DNA from: Archaeoglobaceae archaeon
GTDB taxonomy: Archaea; Halobacteriota; Archaeoglobi; Archaeoglobales; Archaeoglobaceae
Direction: 5' to 3'
Length of the DNA stretch: 14,992 nt
Assembly: GCA_025058955.1 (NCBI GenBank)
Contig: JANXDV010000019.1
Location: 1 to 14,992, forward strand
The position numbers and the translations under genes are program-made. Positions 13,349-14,992 of the stretch are shown here, piece after piece. The notes beneath the pieces are model-generated. The model searched no databases and was not told where the DNA came from. It worked only from the letters and a program-made list of their open reading frames with translations. Positions within the stretch are counted from its first letter, which is position 1; every line of letters begins with the position of its first letter.

Positions 13349-14892
13349 AGGGGGAAATAAAGCTATCAGATCTTGCAGAAAAGGAAGGGAAGATGGTTGA
13401 ATTGAAACCTGAGAAATTGATGAAACTTCCAGAACCATATGAAAGTTTGGAAAAATTTTCTGAGCCATTAGGAGGATTTTCCGAGCTTGATGGATTTGTT
13501 GCAATAGATCTCGATTGGAAGCCGAAAAGTGAGGAGGAAGAAAAAGAGCTTTTAGCAAAGTTTATAAGAGGGCTGAAGAGATTAATGGATAAAGAGGCTA
13601 ACTGGACTTTTCTTTACCCTCTAATTATTTCTCTTGACTACTGCACTCGCTGTAAATCTTGCTCTTCAGCTTGTCATGTTTACTTAGCCTCTGGAAGAGA
13701 GGAAATTTATCGCCCCACTTTTCGTTCGGAAGTCTTTAGAAGGCTTTTAAATAGCTTGCATGGAAAGTTAAAAGCTAAATTCTTTGGAAGTATGAAGCTG
13801 AATGCGAAAGTTTTGCTTAGATTGGCTGAGCTTGCCTATAGATGCAATCTATGCAGGCGTTGCACTCAGTTTTGTCCTATTGGCATCGATAACGCACTAA
13901 TAACAAGAGAGATTAGAAAGCTATTTGCTCAGGAGCTTGGAGTTGCTCCAAAAGCTTTGCATAATCAAGGAACGCTAAAGCATTTGAAAAAGGGTTCTTC
14001 GACTGGCTTAACTCCAGAGGGTTTTAGGAGCATAGTGAAGTTCATAGAGGAAGAGATAGAGGAAAAGATCGGGAAGAAGCTTAGGCTCCCTGTCGATCAA
14101 AAGGGATCTGAAATTCTGTTGATCCACAATGCGGGAGATTATCTGAGTAGAGTGGAGAACGTGATCGCTTACGCTTTGATCTTTGAAGAAGCTGGTTTAG
14201 ATTGGACTCTTAGCAGTGAACCATTTGGCTACGATGTGGTAAACTATGGGGTTTGGTATGACGACGTTCAGCTTGCAAGGATCGCTTTTAAGCATTTAGA
14301 AATTGCAAGAAAGCTTGAAGTTGAAAAGATCGTTATTGGCGAATGTGGACATGCACACAAAGCTCTTTTAGCCTTAGCGGACAGATTGCTATTGGAAGAA
14401 TGCAGAATACCGAGAGAAAGCGGGATAACTTTACTTTGGGAGCTTGTTAGGAAGAAATTAAATCTCGATCCATCAAAAAACGATTTTCCAGTTACTTTAC
14501 ACGATCCATGTAACATTGTTAGGAATCTTGGAATCGTAGAGCCTCAGAGAAAAATTCTGAAAAAGATCTGTCCGAATTTCAGAGAAATGGAGCCGAATGG
14601 TTTTTACAATTACTGCTGTGGCGGTGGAGGTGGATTGGCGATCATGAACTCTTTGAACTTCTCCGAATTCAGGAACAAGATCTCCGCAAGAATGAAATTT
14701 TCTCAGATCTTAAATGTCTTCCATGGCTTTTCAAGCAAAAAAATCGTATGTGCTCCATGTAGCAACTGTAGAAATACGCTTAGAGATCTTTTTGAACATT
14801 ATAGGGCTATCAACATGAACTACTGCACTCTTTCTGAGCTAATAGCAAATGCAATGGTTGATTATGAGTTTTGGAAATTCTTAGAGCAATGA
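13345..14892 (+). CDS. DsrK/HmeD-like Fe-S protein (HdrD-type CCG domains)
   Basis: A 515-residue cytoplasm-facing catalytic subunit related to heterodisulfide reductase HdrD and sulfite-reduction DsrK. After a ~95-residue N-terminal region come two ferredoxin-type [4Fe-4S] motifs, Cys100/103/106/110 (CTRCKSCSSAC) and Cys167/170/173/177 (CNLCRRCTQFCP). The first CCG half keeps only GECGHAHKA (Cys334). The second is complete: HDPCN (Cys389), YCCGGGGG (Cys424-425) and CAPCSNC (469-475), the ligands of the noncubane [4Fe-4S] cluster that cleaves disulfides. With the cytochrome subunit it should couple quinol oxidation to reduction of a disulfide such as a DsrC trisulfide or a related thiol. The start is the ATG at 13345 with GAGG just upstream, overlapping the previous stop. 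It is one of several possible DsrMK paralogues expected in Archaeoglobi, so the specific partner is open. Confidence 0.9.
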   Translation: MKGEIKLSDLAEKEGKMVELKPEKLMKLPEPYESLEKFSEPLGGFSELDGFVAIDLDWKPKSEEEEKELLAKFIRGLKRLMDKEANWTFLYPLIISLDYCTRCKSCSSACHVYLASGREEIYRPTFRSEVFRRLLNSLHGKLKAKFFGSMKLNAKVLLRLAELAYRCNLCRRCTQFCPIGIDNALITREIRKLFAQELGVAPKALHNQGTLKHLKKGSSTGLTPEGFRSIVKFIEEEIEEKIGKKLRLPVDQKGSEILLIHNAGDYLSRVENVIAYALIFEEAGLDWTLSSEPFGYDVVNYGVWYDDVQLARIAFKHLEIARKLEVEKIVIGECGHAHKALLALADRLLLEECRIPRESGITLLWELVRKKLNLDPSKNDFPVTLHDPCNIVRNLGIVEPQRKILKKICPNFREMEPNGFYNYCCGGGGGLAIMNSLNFSEFRNKISARMKFSQILNVFHGFSSKKIVCAPCSNCRNTLRDLFEHYRAINMNYCTLSELIANAMVDYEFWKFLEQ

Positions 14893-14976
14893 ATGCGAGA
14901 AAGAAGACTATGGTTATTTTTTAACTTCTAATTTCAAAATTCGTCAATCGCAGTAAAATATATCGCTGAAGGACAA

Positions 14977-14992
14977 AAAATTTAAATACTAT
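14977..14992 (+). promoter_or_regulatory. TATA-like element at the window edge
   Basis: A TTTAAATACT core inside an AT-rich stretch could be the promoter of a gene beyond the window. No coding start is visible before the edge, so this rests on base composition alone. Confidence 0.25.

Overview
The window reads as chromosomal DNA of a low-GC euryarchaeon, most likely a member of the Archaeoglobi. The evidence is archaeal-type AspRS and GluRS, an archaeal phosphopantetheine adenylyltransferase, a UPF0200-UPF0201 fusion of the kind I recall from Archaeoglobus, a DUF98 (chorismate-lyase-like) gene directly behind it, a DsrMK/Hme-type membrane redox pair, archaeal TATA boxes about 25-40 bases before many starts, and frequent GTG/TTG starts. 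No rRNA, CRISPR array, transposase or integrase was seen.

Layout. (1) 263-1668: a secreted, Cys-rich protein whose last ~73 residues match the cysteine layout of halocin C8, read across an apparent one-base frameshift, followed with tight translational coupling by a small polytopic membrane protein. This looks like a bacteriocin (archaeocin) locus. (2) 1826-3106: aspS, carrying the residue pair expected of a non-discriminating AspRS. (3) 3297-6153: a two-gene unit of unknown function, a membrane protein (also apparently frameshifted in a homopolymer) and a large metallophosphoesterase / HhH-like / RNase-H-like DEDD nuclease fusion. (4) 6397-8175, minus strand: gltX and, downstream of it, tRNA-Asp(GTC). 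(5) 8284-10118, plus strand: a receiver-only response regulator, the UPF0200-UPF0201 fusion and the DUF98 gene. (6) 10115-12458, minus strand: a MetF-like TIM barrel, an old-yellow-enzyme-family oxidoreductase with an Fe-S site, and coaD. (7) 12587-14892, plus strand, divergent from metF-like: a DsrM/HmeC-like cytochrome b and a DsrK/HmeD-like Fe-S/CCG protein overlapping by 4 bases.

How they fit together. The synthetases, tRNA-Asp, coaD and UPF0200 fusion are ordinary housekeeping genes. The AspRS signature together with an archaeal GluRS implies tRNA-dependent amidation of Asn and Gln. The DsrMK-like pair would connect the quinone pool to a thiol/disulfide partner. The two unusual blocks (263-1668 and 3297-6153) flank aspS and lack the strong GATC-word enrichment of the housekeeping genes, which fits more recent acquisition. 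The most notable candidates are the halocin-C8-like precursor with its neighbour and the phosphoesterase-nuclease fusion. Each of these two blocks contains a homopolymer frameshift that could be biological or an assembly error.
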